From assembly GCA_937625935.1 (NCBI GenBank), contig OW569387.1:62001-126000 (forward strand): a stretch of DNA of 64,000 nt, written 5' to 3'. Each line of letters begins with the position of its first letter. Positions within the stretch are counted from its first letter, which is position 1. The DNA is from Tetramitus jugosus. Taxonomy: Eukaryota > Heterolobosea > Eutetramitea > Acrasida > Vahlkampfiidae. Positions 11,205 to 22,518 of the stretch are shown one piece after another. Under the pieces are notes generated by a model, which saw nothing but the letters and a program-made list of their open reading frames with translations, was not told the origin of the DNA and did not search any database. The position numbers and the translations under genes were made by a program.

Positions 11205-13647
11205 ATGTCCCAAGAAGTAGAGGGGAATCACTCTGTGATCAGTAGTTCAGCTGAACATGTTCCTCCTTCACAAGCCAATTATCAGGCAATAGGAAGAGGC
11301 AAAAATACAATCGACTCTCCACAATCAGGAGATGCTATTTTTCCAAACACTCCTAAAGACGGCTCCAAAGCTCGTGGTCATCTATGGCGTAAGGTGTATG
11401 AACCAAGTATGAACAAGAAGAAAGGAAGACAAAGATTGGGTTACAACATGTTGAAGATTCTTCGATTCTCTTGGAGTTTCAGTGTTGTCTTCCTTGTGAT
11501 GCTATTGGCTTCTCTGGTGATTGTCGGTGTATCACTTTGGTTATTCAATTATTTTGTGATACGGAGGGGTGTTCGACAAGTGGCCAATATTCAACGAGAT
11601 TTACTGACACTCCGAGTGCTGAACCATTTGCAAGACTTTGTGGCCTCTGGACCTAATGTTGTCCAAACACTCATTAAGGAAATGGAATGGGGAGACCGGT
11701 CTGGTCTGAACTTCAGTGACTCGAGGAATGATAAGAGCCGAAAAATCCAACAGATTTTATTGTTTAGTCAACTGAAAAATCCCAAAATCACGACTGCATG
11801 GTACGGAACACGTTACGATTACTTCATCGTAGTCATGGTGAACGATACCATTAGCGTTCCTCCAGAGAAGTTTGTATTGGGACTATCGAATGGAGATGGG
11901 GTTGTATCAAATTACCCAATGAATAGTGTGCTGGACGTGCCTCCCAGGCCAGTTGATGTCCAATTCGGATTTTTCCCAACAAAACGTCCTTGGTACTTGA
12001 TTGCAGAGAAAACTCGTGCGATTCAATGGGCCCCAATTTTCTTCACATTATCGCTACCAGCATATCTGACAATCCCAGTGGCCGGGCCATACTTTGATGT
12101 GAATGATGGGAGTTTGTATGGTGTAGTAACTGCTTCCATTAACCTACAAACTCTCTCCGACTTCTTGAGATCACTTGTCGTTTTTCCAGAAACAAGAGTG
12201 TATGTTGTGCAGAGTGATATGATATTAGTTGCAGTGAACAAGGGCAAGGTTACAGACGATACTGATCCCGATAATCGAAAGGTGGTCGATGCAAGAAACA
12301 GCACAGATTTTGTGATTCGTGAATCAGCCGAGATTATCGTACGTACTTTAGGAGTACCTTTGGTCGTAGATGACAGAGAGTTCATTGGTTTGAAGTTTGT
12401 TGATTCCACAGGGAAGAAAAGGAATATTGCAATCATTGGATTTCGAGACAATTTTGGTCTCAGGTGGAACTTGATATCAGTGCTTTCCGAAGCTGTTGTT
12501 CTGAAGGTTGTGAACAAGTCGAACCGAGTCTTGGTCATTGTGACAATTTGCACGATCATTGGAGCACTTTTGATTGCCCTTGTCATCAGTGTAATGATAT
12601 CAGTCCCATTGTCAGAAATCGCGAGAGAGTTCGTGAAAATCACGAAGATGAACTTTAAGAATCATAAGAGCAAGATTCACTCTCTTCCATTCTTTGAGAT
12701 TGCAGTCATGACACAATCTATCAAACAATTGAAAAATGGACTGCGTTGCTTTGATGCTTATGTTCCTTCAGATGTTGTTCGGGTGTTGATGTCGAGAAAT
12801 ACAAGTGCGCGACTTGGAGTTGTGAGAAAACGAATAACAATCGTGTTTATCGAAACAAGATTAGAGGATACAAATGGGTATTCACCTAATCTTATCGTGG
12901 ACATGTTGCAAGTCATGCTCACTTCTTTCTCTCAAATTGTGACTGATGAAGGAGGAGTGGTTGACAAGTATATTCCTGAAGGAATCATGTGTCTCTTCAA
13001 TGCACCATTGAGCATTGATGATCACGAACTCAGATCAATTCGAGCATGCTTTAAGATACACCAGAGTGTTCGCGAATTGAATCAAGCGTGGACAAACAAG
13101 GGTCTTCCCAATATATCGATTCGAATTGGAGTAAACACAGATATGTGTTATGTTGGGAATGTAGGAAGTCGAACTAGAGTCAATTATACAGCATTGGGTG
13201 ATGCAGTCAACGTGGCCAGTCGATTAATGTCACTTAACAAACGATATGCAACATCGATAATGATTGGACCCAAGACAAAAGAAGGAGTTCAAGATCACTT
13301 TGTCTGTCGATGGATATCCTTTGTTTGTGTCAAGGGAAAATCTCAACCCAGTATGTATTGCTCTTTCATTCATTGCAACTTGTTCATCATGCACTGACAT
13401 CATTATTCATTCAGTTCACGTTTTTGAAGTTTTGTGCGAGAGAGAAAAGGCATCAGAAAAGCAAAAAGAACTGGAAAGTGCCACATCTCAAGTGAAGCAA
13501 CTCATTGAAGAAAACAATCTGAACTCTGCTCTCAATTTGGTTTTGAAATTGTTGTCAGAGTATCCCAGAGATGAAGCTTTGCTTGAATTGAGAGAAAGAC
13601 TTGAATCTCCAAACTTTTGTCCCCACATGGAAGTTGGTAGTAAATAG
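11205..13647 (+). CDS. Cache-domain receptor with class III cyclase domain, copy 1 (altered metal site)
   Basis: Exons 11205-13350 and 13415-13647 give 792 residues. The order is: disordered N-terminus, TM1 (FSVVFLVMLLASLVIVGVSL), extracellular dCache-like domain with RPWY and GVVTASINLQTLS blocks, TM2 (VIVTICTIIGALLIALVISV), a HAMP-like linker and a class III cyclase domain. The domain keeps VDKYIPEGIMC, RIGVNTD, VGNVGS and LGDAVNVASRLM, so the adenine-type Lys/Thr positions and the catalytic Asn and Arg look present. Both metal-binding Asp positions are Glu (E550, E592). The second exon is a coiled-coil or TPR-like tail. The ligand should be a small molecule outside the cell and the product cAMP if active. 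ATG 11205 aligns with the starts of both paralogs. Confidence 0.87.
13351..13414 (+). other. Intron of cyclase copy 1
   Basis: This is a GTATGT to TTCAG intron in phase 1. It is nearly identical in sequence to the 66-base intron at the same place in copy 2. Confidence 0.85.
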
Positions 13648-16600
13648 GAACTACCACAACAAAAGATATGGGGAACAAACATCTGTTCCTTTTACGTTCT
13701 ACAGTGGCAAAATAAATGGATGATGCCAGTTCAGCACTATTGATTTTTTACCAAGCGGCTGTACATAAGCGATCCATCATTCTTCCTTTGGCGTTTTTCG
13801 GCGAAATTTTTTTGTAGATTAAGGATGAGAAAAATCCTGTTCATCAGCCCAAAGACGTTTGCAGAGGAGGAAGAGTGGATTAATATCACCTACACTTATT
13901 CTACGAGGCACTGACAGCACGAAAAGAGGAAAGTTGCTAATCTTTTGCCAAGAAGCTCGATTTTGATGAGGAAGAAGTGACCATCAGGTTCCAGAAGAGA
14001 TGATGTGTGATGTGTATCTGTGATTTCTCCTAAAACTAAAATCATCGAGGTCAAGGTCAAATTAGAAGATAAAATTCAACATGCCTTAGTAATTCTCAAG
14101 AGTTTAGCTAGTTACATGAATCAAGTTTGAGTTATGTTATACATTTTGTATGAGGGGCTCTTCTTTGACGTGCATATCATAATTAGCATCACCAGGTTTA
14201 ATTTTTATCACAGAAATCAGTATTCTGTCAAGTTTTACTTACAAAAGAAACTACTCGTAAGTAATTTCTATGAGTATATTAATCAACTAGACCAATGATG
14301 ATTACCAATGACTGAAGGGCTTCGAAAAGATCCCAGACATATAAAAATGGTGGTATATCGTCTCTTCAAAGTTAATGTACATCACTAGTTTCGTTGAACT
14401 GGTGACATAACAACAAAAATTCGCACATCAGGACAATTGTTTTCGAGAAAAGATCGTTCGCATGGCTTTGTTTGAAGCATTTCTTCATATTGATATTCTG
14501 AATGATCAAGATGATCATTGGAAGCGTCTAGCCTTTCTATAACCTCTGATCATTTTCAACTTTGTTGTATAATCAAAGGGAAACAAAGTATACATTCTGA
14601 TTTATCTTGATCACAGTCTTGATTGGGGGAGTGCATCCGAACATGCCTTCAAATGCGATAAATATATTTTCGGGTGTCAAAAAACAGATAGGAACTCTAC
14701 TATATCACAATCAATTTGTTTTGAACGTTCAAAATCTGTGGTGTCTCCATCAACAACTTTTGTATCCAACAAATTGAGTTTTAGATGTTCAATTGATACG
14801 CTCCGCATAGTAATAGTAATTATCTGATTAGTTACGATGGATAACACTCGCAATTATTCTTTATTCTTCGCAACACGTTTCCATGGCTGTTCTTTGGTGT
14901 CACAGCTTTTTTTCTCATTCTTGGCATCTTCGCCCAAACAGAATATCTGAGAAATCCACTAGGGCAATATGTTGGCTTCTTTCTTCTCTTGACATACTCC
15001 AGACTGTTATGCACACCTTTTTCTATTCTGATGTTCTCGCGCCGCTTAAAAAGCTTCTTCGTGTCGTTGATAGTACACCAGCAGATGAGATGCTGGGCAA
15101 AGAATAGAATAAAATTCTTTTCTGAACCATTTTCTAATTCTTCAGAAGAAAAAAGAGATGATCAAACCGTTAGATCAAAGTATGTTCTTAAATTCTAATT
15201 CTATATCCATCTTCGATTTACCTCGCATAGAGTAAGTGTTGTACAAGTTTAATTCCTAGGACAATGTATTTCGTAATTTTTTTATGGACTTATGTAATAA
15301 ACAAAGTTAGTAGCATCATGATGTTAAGGAATAGAACGAAAAGATAAGTATTGGAAGGAAAAAATCAAGTTGTGATGAACATCAACGTGGATTCGAATAC
15401 CTATTCCATCATTCACCAAGTATAGATGCGTATAGATCGTCCATTTTATCCCACAAATTCAAATGATTCCACTTCACTCTCTCGCAGGAGTAAAGATTTG
15501 GATGTTGTTGAGCGTCCTCGTTTTAACCAGAGGTACACAACCTGAAATTTTTTTCACCATGCGACAGCTCATAACAAAAGCAACAAACAATAGAACTCAG
15601 CGGAGTGTGATTAAAAGAAGCTAAATACAACGGGAGGTAGATAGAAAAAATTGTAGAATAATGCCTTGCTATTTTGAAGACTGATGAGGCACTACAGAGC
15701 GCCCTATCGCATTTCTTTAACTGTAGTTTGTTCGTTTGTATTTGTTTGTTTTATTCTTTTGAAACTTCCGTTCGGATCCGTTCAACATCAACAAACATGA
15801 CTTCAAAGCGCGCAACAAAGAAAACACACTAACAGGAATCATAAGAAGAACGGTAATCCATCAAGAGACGACGATCAGAAACATACGCGGAAGAAATACA
15901 GAGAATTACAGGAAGCGCAAGCACATGCCTTCCATAGAGTTCATAATGGTCGTCATGGCTTCATGTAGAAGGCATGGCTAGATGCGATTGTTCACAAGGA
16001 AATTATGATGCTCCTCAGCGCCCACGGTCATGATTACAATGCTATTGCCGGTGAATGCCAGTACTCAGTACCAGAATCTGGAATCAAACAGCAAGTGAAG
16101 GAGTGTCTCATTTATCTGCATATTACTGGGTACGAGCTCCCAATGAAGGCATATCCCCTTCACTTTCACTTTCGTGAGCTGTGTTAAGCATGAAGCTCAT
16201 GTGCAATTGTTGAACTCAGATGGTGCTATAGCTGAACAAATCAAAATTGGTGCTGTGAATTTTGTATGTCATCTTTGGGAAAGAATGTCAGAAATCATTT
16301 TGCAGGACATAAACATAATCGAACGTTGTTGATACCAATTCATACTATTTACATATTACAGAATACTACTAGTAGTTAGTTATTGAATACAAATGCAGGC
16401 AGGAACTTGTCCCAGTCGACATTGATGATACAACAGAGAAATTTGATTTACTCAGATGACTATACCCAGCCGATGTGGACGTGCAGTTTTGTTTGAGGGA
16501 ACGTTTTTTCAGACTCGTGATTCCTTAGTATGAGATATTTAACTAATAATTTTGATAGACTGTATGGAGGGACAGATGCCATATGATTCACTTGTATTAT

Positions 16601-16665
16601 GCTTTGCAGGTTGTAATCATCCGATAGATTTTATCGTGAAGCATCTGAGATATGATATCATTTAG

Positions 16666-16863
16666 CTCGAGACTACTACCACCAATCGACTCGAAGGTCT
16701 ATTTGGCAGGTGCAGATTGATGATGAGACGGTTCACTCAATTTCAGTTCCAAATGATTGTATCCAAGCTTGTCACCGAGTGTCTGCTGTGCTTGAATCCG
16801 GAACGAAAGCATAGTATGATATATGGAAAGAAGTCAGTGCTGAATGTTTATTCGAGAATGTAA
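16666..16863 (+). pseudogene. Possible transposase C-terminal fragment
   Basis: A 65-codon open stretch without start codon reads ETTTTNRLEGLFGR, then RLMMRRFTQFQFQM. The T-N-R-L-E-G-x-F-G pattern resembles the region around the last acidic residue of DDE transposases of the MULE or ISXO2 type. A stop precedes it directly and nothing upstream can be joined with confidence, so this would be a relic. The identification rests on one short motif. Confidence 0.22.
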
Positions 16864-17127
16864 CAGCGTCATTGGGAATAAAAGGGGTGACCAGCACCTG
16901 AGCAGCGAGCTGACAGAGTGAGCTGGCAGTTTTGTTCGAAAGGAGGTAGGGAAATGAAAAATTGTGATGATAAGAGTGATTTCACTTCAACTACGGATTA
17001 ATAGAGAGGATTTTGGTGTTAAACTGGTTTTGTTTCGAATTTTGATGAAATTTTGGATTTTTTACGCCAAAGGGTTGGGTTTGGGTCTGTCTTGTTGTTA
17101 AGGAAAACCCGAGAATTTTGCTGTATT

Positions 17128-17140
17128 TGGTATCAGAGCG
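17128..17140 (+). repeat. tRNA-Met-type primer-binding-site sequence of an LTR retroelement (relic)
   Basis: TGGTATCAGAGCG is the classical primer-binding site complementary to the 3' end of initiator tRNA-Met in many LTR retrotransposons. It is preceded by ATT, as is common after an LTR end. No gag or pol frame follows, so any element would be a decayed or solo fragment. Long terminal repeats could not be delimited. Confidence 0.3.
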
Positions 17141-17293
17141 TTGAAATTTACAGTTTAGTGTAAAAAAATTGAGTTCGGTTGAGTTGTGGCTTATAGGTTG
17201 AGGGAGTAAAAAGAAGACATATAGGACAAGAGTTACATGGATTTTGGAGTCTAATATCAGATCGGAGATATTGAGGTTCAACGAACAGGGAGG

Positions 17294-17314
17294 TTCACGG
17301 TCCAGGACCGTGAA
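17294..17314. repeat. Perfect 21-base palindrome
   Basis: TTCACGGTCC at 17294-17303 is followed by a single A and its exact reverse complement GGACCGTGAA at 17305-17314. It could be a dimeric protein-binding site or a hairpin end of an element. No gene lies across it. Confidence 0.5.
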
Positions 17315-17916
17315 ATGATTTCCAGTATTTCATCTCAGGTCATTTGTCAGTGGAGCTTTTTGGATCCAGCAAAGAATTTCGACCAATGAGGAAAGTGATT
17401 GACTTAGTGATCCATGTTCAGGGAACAATAAATCTTTAGGCGAAGTCTTAACAGTTACCGTGAGTCGTGTTTGAGGTGTAAAACTGGATCCTTTTCTGAC
17501 AGTAAATTTCTTCTTCAATTCTCTTGTGAATACTGCACAAATTGATCAGGCGGCAATTGAATCCGAACACTTGAAGTTTGTCCTTCTCTTTTTGTTTCCC
17601 TCCAAAAATCTTCACGCGAGCCAAAATTAAATTGATACGCTCAAATCAGGAGAAACCATGATCGAAAATAGTGTGACTTGAATGGAGGATGTGAACGCGG
17701 TGACAAAACATCGATCAGGACTGGTCAGGGGACGAGACATGTGTGGATATGAACTGAAGATGGGTCACGTATCTTACAAAAACAGGAAGAGGTCTGTTCA
17801 TAGACATTGTCTTTATTGAAATCTTGTGACAAGAGAATCAGGTCAGATGGCCAAGTAGGGAATTGGTCGACATAAAAGAACGGAACCAGACCAAATCAGG
17901 AAAAATCAGGGTACAG

Positions 17917-17923
17917 TATAAAA
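17917..17923 (+). promoter_or_regulatory. TATA-like box of cyclase copy 2
   Basis: TATAAAA lies 83 bases before the ATG at 18006, in an otherwise mixed-composition region containing repeated AATCAGG words. Placement is compatible with a core promoter; this is inference. Confidence 0.4.
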
Positions 17924-18005
17924 GTTCCCGACACAGGATCTGATCGTCACGATTAAACATTTACTCTTTTTGAGCGAGTGAAACAACAAAGAACGCTACA
18001 CACAC

Positions 18006-20465
18006 ATGTCTCGAGAACTAGAGAGGAATCATCACTCTGTGGTCAACACAGAGTATGCTCTTCTTTCACCCAACAATCATCAGACAGTAGGAAGTGAAGG
18101 AACAGAAAATAATACAATCAACTCTCCACAATCAGGAGAGGATGTTTCCTCGAACAATGTGAACAACGATTCCAAAAATCAAGATGGCCATCACCATCCA
18201 TGGTGTAAGATTTATGAACCAAATATGAACAAGAAGAAAGGTAGACGAAGATTGAGTTACATGATACTCAATATTTTTCGTTTCTCTTGGAGCTTTAGTA
18301 CTGTCTTCCTTGTAATGCTATTGACTTCCTTGATGACTGTCGGTGTATCACTTTGGTTATGCAATTACTTTCTGATACGGAGGGGTGTTCGACAAGTGGC
18401 CAATATTCAACGAGATTTACTGACTCTCCGAGTGCAGAGTCATTTGCAAGACTTTGTGGCCTCTGGACCTAATGTTGTCAAAACGCTCATTAAGGAAATG
18501 GAATGGGGAGACCGGTCTGGTCTGAACTTCAGTGACTCGAGGAATGCTCAGAGTCGAACAATCCAAAAGATTTTATTGTTTAGTCAACTGAAAAATCGAA
18601 AAATCACGACTGCATGGTACGGAACACGTGACGATTACTTCATCGTAGTCATGGTGAACGATACTGTGAACGATCCTCCCCAAAAATACCTGTTCGGACT
18701 ATCGAATGGAGATGGAACAGCATCAAATTATCCAATGAATAATATGTTGGACGTTTCTCCTAAGCCTGTTGATATCCCACTCGGATTTTACCCCACGAAA
18801 CGTCCTTGGTACTTGATTGCAGAGAAAACTCGTACGATTCGATGGGGTCCAATTTTCTTCACGGCATCGACACCAAAGCATCTGACTGCCCCAGTGGCCG
18901 GACCATACTTTGATGTGAATGATGGGAGTTTGTATGGTGTAGTAACTGCCTCCATTAACCTACAAACTCTCTCCGACTTCTTGAGATCACTTGTTGTTTT
19001 TCCAGAAACAAGAGTGTATGTTGTGCAGAGTGATATGATATTAGTTGCAGTGAACAAGGGCAAGGTTACAGACGATACTGATCCCGATAATCGAAAGGTG
19101 GTCGATGCAAGAAACAGCACAGATTTTGTGATTCGTGAATCAGCCGAGATTATCGTACGTACTTTAGGAGTACCTTTGGTCGTAGATGACAGAGAGTTCA
19201 TTGGTTTGAAGTTTGTTGATTCCACAGGGAAGAAAAGGAATATTGCAATCATTGGATTTCGAGACAATTTTGGTCTCAGGTGGAACTTGATATCAGTGCT
19301 TTCCGAAGCTGTTGTTCTGAAGGTTGTGAACAAGTCGAACCGAGTCTTGGCCATTGTGACAATTTGCACGATCATTGGAGCACTTTTGATTGCCCTTGTC
19401 ATCAGTGTAATGATATCAGTCCCATTGTCAGAAATCGCGAGAGAGTTCGCGAAAATCACGAAGATGAACTTTAAGAATCATAAGAGCAAGATTCACTCTC
19501 TTCCATTCTTTGAGATTGCAGTCATGACACAATCTATCAAACAATTGAAAAATGGACTTAGATGTTTTGATGCTTATGTTCCTTCAGATGTTGTTCGAGT
19601 GTTGATGTCAAGAAATGCGAGTGTTCAACTTGGAGTTGTGAGAAAACGAATGACAATCATGTTCATCGAAACGAGATTAGAGGATTCGGATGGATTTTCA
19701 CCAAATCTTCTTGTGGACATGTTGCAAGTCATGCTCACTTCTTTCTCTCAAATTGTGACTGATGAAGGAGGAGTGGTTGACAAGTATATTCCTGAAGGAA
19801 TCATGTGTCTCTTCAATGCACCATTGAGCATTGATGATCACGAAATCAGATCAATTCGAGCATGCTTTAAGATACACCAGAGTGTTCGCGAATTGAATCA
19901 AAAGTGGAAAAGCAAGGATCGTCCCACAATCTCCGTTCGAATTGGAGTAAACACAGATATGTGTTTTGTTGGGAATGTTGGAAGTCGAACTAGAGTCAGT
20001 TTTACAGTATTAGGTGATGCAGTCAATGTGGCCAGTCGATTAATGTCACTGAACAAACAATATGCAACATCAATAATGATTGGATCCGAGACAAAAGAAG
20101 GAGTTCAAGATCACTTTGTCTGTCGATGGATATCCTTTGTTTGCGTCAAGGGAAAATCTCAACCCAGTATGTATTGCTCTTTCATTCATTGCAACTTTGG
20201 TTGATCATGCACTGACATCATTATTCATTCAGTTCACGTTTTTGAAGTTTTGTGCGAGAGAGAAAAGGCATCAGAAAAGCAAAAAGAACTGGAAAGTGCC
20301 ACATCTCAAGTGAAGCAACTCATTGAAGAAAACAATCTGAACTCTGCTCTCAATTTGGTTTTGAAATTGTTGTCAGAGTATCCCAGAGATGAAGCTTTGC
20401 TTGAATTGAGAGAAAGACTTGAATCTCCAAACTTTTGTCCCCACATGGAAGTTGGTAGTAAATAG
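18006..20465 (+). CDS. Cache-domain receptor with class III cyclase domain, copy 2 (altered metal site)
   Basis: Exons 18006-20166 and 20233-20465 give 797 residues with the same architecture as copy 1: two TMs around a dCache-like ectodomain, then a cyclase domain and a coiled-coil/TPR-like tail. The RPWY block, the second TM and the LGDAVNVASRLM block are intact. The metal-site positions are again Glu (E555 in MFIETR, E597 in KYIPEG). About 560 bases around 18997-19558 are almost identical to copy 1, including silent sites, whereas flanking parts differ more, which suggests recent gene conversion. N-terminal and ligand-domain loops (for example NDPPQKYLFGLSNGDG) differ between copies, so ligand preferences may differ. 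If active it would make cAMP at the plasma membrane or contractile vacuole; this is not shown. Confidence 0.87.
20167..20232 (+). other. Intron of cyclase copy 2
   Basis: This is a 66-base GTATGT to CATTCAG intron in phase 1 that differs from the copy 1 intron only around a short GG/TT change in its middle. Confidence 0.85.
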
Positions 20466-20735
20466 GAACTACCACAACAAAAGATATGGAGGAACAAACA
20501 TCTCCCTATGAAGTGAACTTTGATAATATTGGAATTAGGCCTTTTATCTTTGCAAAACTGGAGAAGGATTGCTGTAAAAACAGTACCAGCCAAAGGAAAT
20601 TCGGAATAAAAATACTCCGGTGTGCATTGTGGGACTTGCATGTGAGTTCAATCGAATTGCATTTTATGACCTTGCCTCGATTCAACAGAAGAAGTCCAAC
20701 ACAACAAACCACAACAACTACTATTATTGTAACAA

Positions 20736-22196
20736 ATGTCAAGCAAGGCAAAACTGGCTGATCCAAACACTCCATTCCAGGAGTTTGTGTATGAAGATAT
20801 TCCATTCCCTGTGATTACCCATATTGATCAAGTTCGGAACGCTGTAGGTGCGTTTCCAGAGTTTGCTTTCCGTGAGAGAGACGGCTTCATTTTTTGTTGC
20901 TACAAGCGGATCAGCTCAGAAACATTTCCGCTCGTGCCAAAATCAAAAGTTTTACGACAGAATTCTTCCGGCATTGTATCGTTAGAAGAAGAGGAATCCC
21001 AGGAGCAGAGAGAGCAGAAAATGTATCAAGATTTCATGTTTCGAAGAGAGGTGAGAGGCTTAGCTTTCGATATGACAACAGGTAGAATTGTCAGTCGGCA
21101 ATTGCACAAGTTTTTCAATGTGGGTGAACGTATTGACACCTCTGAAGCAGTCCTACAAAATCTCATTGAAAGTAACTTGAAAAAGGGTCGTTCCATTCAC
21201 ATGATGGAAAAGTTGGATGGATCACTCGTGTCTCCAGTAATTACACAAGAGAACAAGATGAGAATGAGAACAAAGATGGGCTTTAACAATGATACAAGCA
21301 ACGCTTGCGAGATGTTATTATACGGTACAAGAGATATAGATCAATGGCCACTTGTTGACTCGCAAATCTTGTCCGAGAGCTATGAGAAATCAGAGGATGA
21401 ACATCAACGGGTTCTCCACTTTTGTGCCAAATGGAGTAGAAAGGGTTACAGTTGCATGTTCGAGTTCTTTACCAACGAAACAATGATTGTCATCAAGTAC
21501 GAGAAGAGTTTCTTTACGTTGATTGCTATGAGGAACACAGAAACAGGAGAGTACGTGTCCTATGATGAAATGGTTCAATTGGCGACGCAAGCCAATATTT
21601 CAGTTGTGCCTGCCACTGTCATTTCTCATGAAGTTCGCGGACAAGAAAACTCACACAACATTAAGGAAGTCATCGCTCAGGTAAAGCAAATGAGTGGTAA
21701 GGAAGGATGTGTCATGAGATTTTACGACGGCCAAATGTTTAAATTGAAATCGGATTGGTATTGTGACCTTCATTATTTGAAAAGTAATGTGACTTACAAT
21801 CCTGTCAACGAAGGCAATATTTGGAACTTGGTATTTGATGAAAGGGTGGACGATTCATTGCCCCTGTTAGCGGAACGAGAACAAGATGCTCTCAGACGGT
21901 TTAATGACGATCTTTTGAAGGCAGTGACAGACACAGGAAAGAGAGCCATTGAATTCTCTGAGCAAAATAGAGATTTGAGTGCGAGAGATTTTGCTAGTGC
22001 CGTGAAGAAAGAAACGAGAAATACGACATGGGCAAGAATTCTTTACAAGGTTCAAAGGCTTGGACCAAGCGAAGCGACCGAACAAGTGATTGAAGCACTA
22101 CGTATTTTGTTGTTCAAGGATCTCAATGGTGCTCGGACAGTACTACAGGCACCTCATCTTGTTTTCTTTGAGAATTATTTGAAAGTCGAGAAATAA
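20736..22196 (+). CDS. T4 Rnl1-like ATP-dependent RNA ligase
   Basis: The 486-residue protein has the nucleotidyltransferase motifs of RNA ligases in order. The block EVRGLAFDMTTGRIVSRQLH then KFFNVGE (residues 105-131) matches the region before motif I in T4 Rnl1. Motif I is EKLDGSL with the nucleophile K159. Motif III is MFEFFTN (E243), motif IV EGCVMRF (E323) and motif V MFKLKSDWY (K336, K338). The C-terminal 130 residues are helical. Such enzymes seal 5'-phosphate and 3'-OH ends in tRNA repair or splicing. No kinase or phosphodiesterase domain is fused, unlike fungal Trl1. The start ATG at 20736 follows an A-rich leader. Its role in this organism (tRNA splicing, repair or editing) is inferred. 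Confidence 0.88.
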   Translation: MSSKAKLADPNTPFQEFVYEDIPFPVITHIDQVRNAVGAFPEFAFRERDGFIFCCYKRISSETFPLVPKSKVLRQNSSGIVSLEEEESQEQREQKMYQDFMFRREVRGLAFDMTTGRIVSRQLHKFFNVGERIDTSEAVLQNLIESNLKKGRSIHMMEKLDGSLVSPVITQENKMRMRTKMGFNNDTSNACEMLLYGTRDIDQWPLVDSQILSESYEKSEDEHQRVLHFCAKWSRKGYSCMFEFFTNETMIVIKYEKSFFTLIAMRNTETGEYVSYDEMVQLATQANISVVPATVISHEVRGQENSHNIKEVIAQVKQMSGKEGCVMRFYDGQMFKLKSDWYCDLHYLKSNVTYNPVNEGNIWNLVFDERVDDSLPLLAEREQDALRRFNDDLLKAVTDTGKRAIEFSEQNRDLSARDFASAVKKETRNTTWARILYKVQRLGPSEATEQVIEALRILLFKDLNGARTVLQAPHLVFFENYLKVEK

Positions 22197-22518
22197 TGTG
22201 TATAATATACGATTTCAATTGTTGTCACCTGTGGTAACAGATGAATTTTCTTTTTGGAATTCCTAGCTTCGTGAATTCTCATCAATCTTTGTAGATGATC
22301 AAGTGGCCGTTGCCTGATGTCTTCGGCAACCGAAGTTTGGGCAGTTTTCTCATTGGCGGCGGGTTGAGATCATCCTTCACATCGAGACTCGATTCCTGTG
22401 AGTTCCTTTTCTTTTTTTTCACTTCCGCGGAATATTTTTGAAAGTTGATGGCCACAATACAATGCTCAGGGACTTTATTGGAGGCCTATAAAAATGAAAT
22501 CTAAGATGGATCAAGGAG
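22197..22518. other. Intergenic, RNA ligase to Cys-rich gene
   Basis: No coding frame is evident. A CTATAAAAA TATA-like element lies near 22487-22495. A nine-codon upstream reading frame begins with ATG at 22506 and ends at a TAG overlapping the next start region; it could dampen translation of the Cys-rich protein. Confidence 0.4.

Larger units (their letters stand above)
13648..18005. other. Gene-poor 4.36 kb spacer between tandem cyclase copies, with transposon-like debris
   Basis: No convincing intact gene is visible; open frames are short and mostly lack ATG starts. The first 35 bases after the stop of copy 1 match the downstream flank of copy 2. A frame at 16666-16863 looks like the tail of a transposase. 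A retroelement-type primer-binding sequence lies at 17128-17140, and a perfect 21-base palindrome at 17294-17314. A short ATG frame (16005-16187, 60 codons) has no recognisable features. TATAAAA at 17917-17923 is a likely promoter element for copy 2. Confidence 0.5.

Noticed and set aside
12023-12643. 206-codon minus-strand open frame inside cyclase copy 1 (similar ones in copies 2 and 3)
   Set aside because: It is a shadow of the cyclase coding frame, preserved in the paralogs only because the sense gene is conserved.
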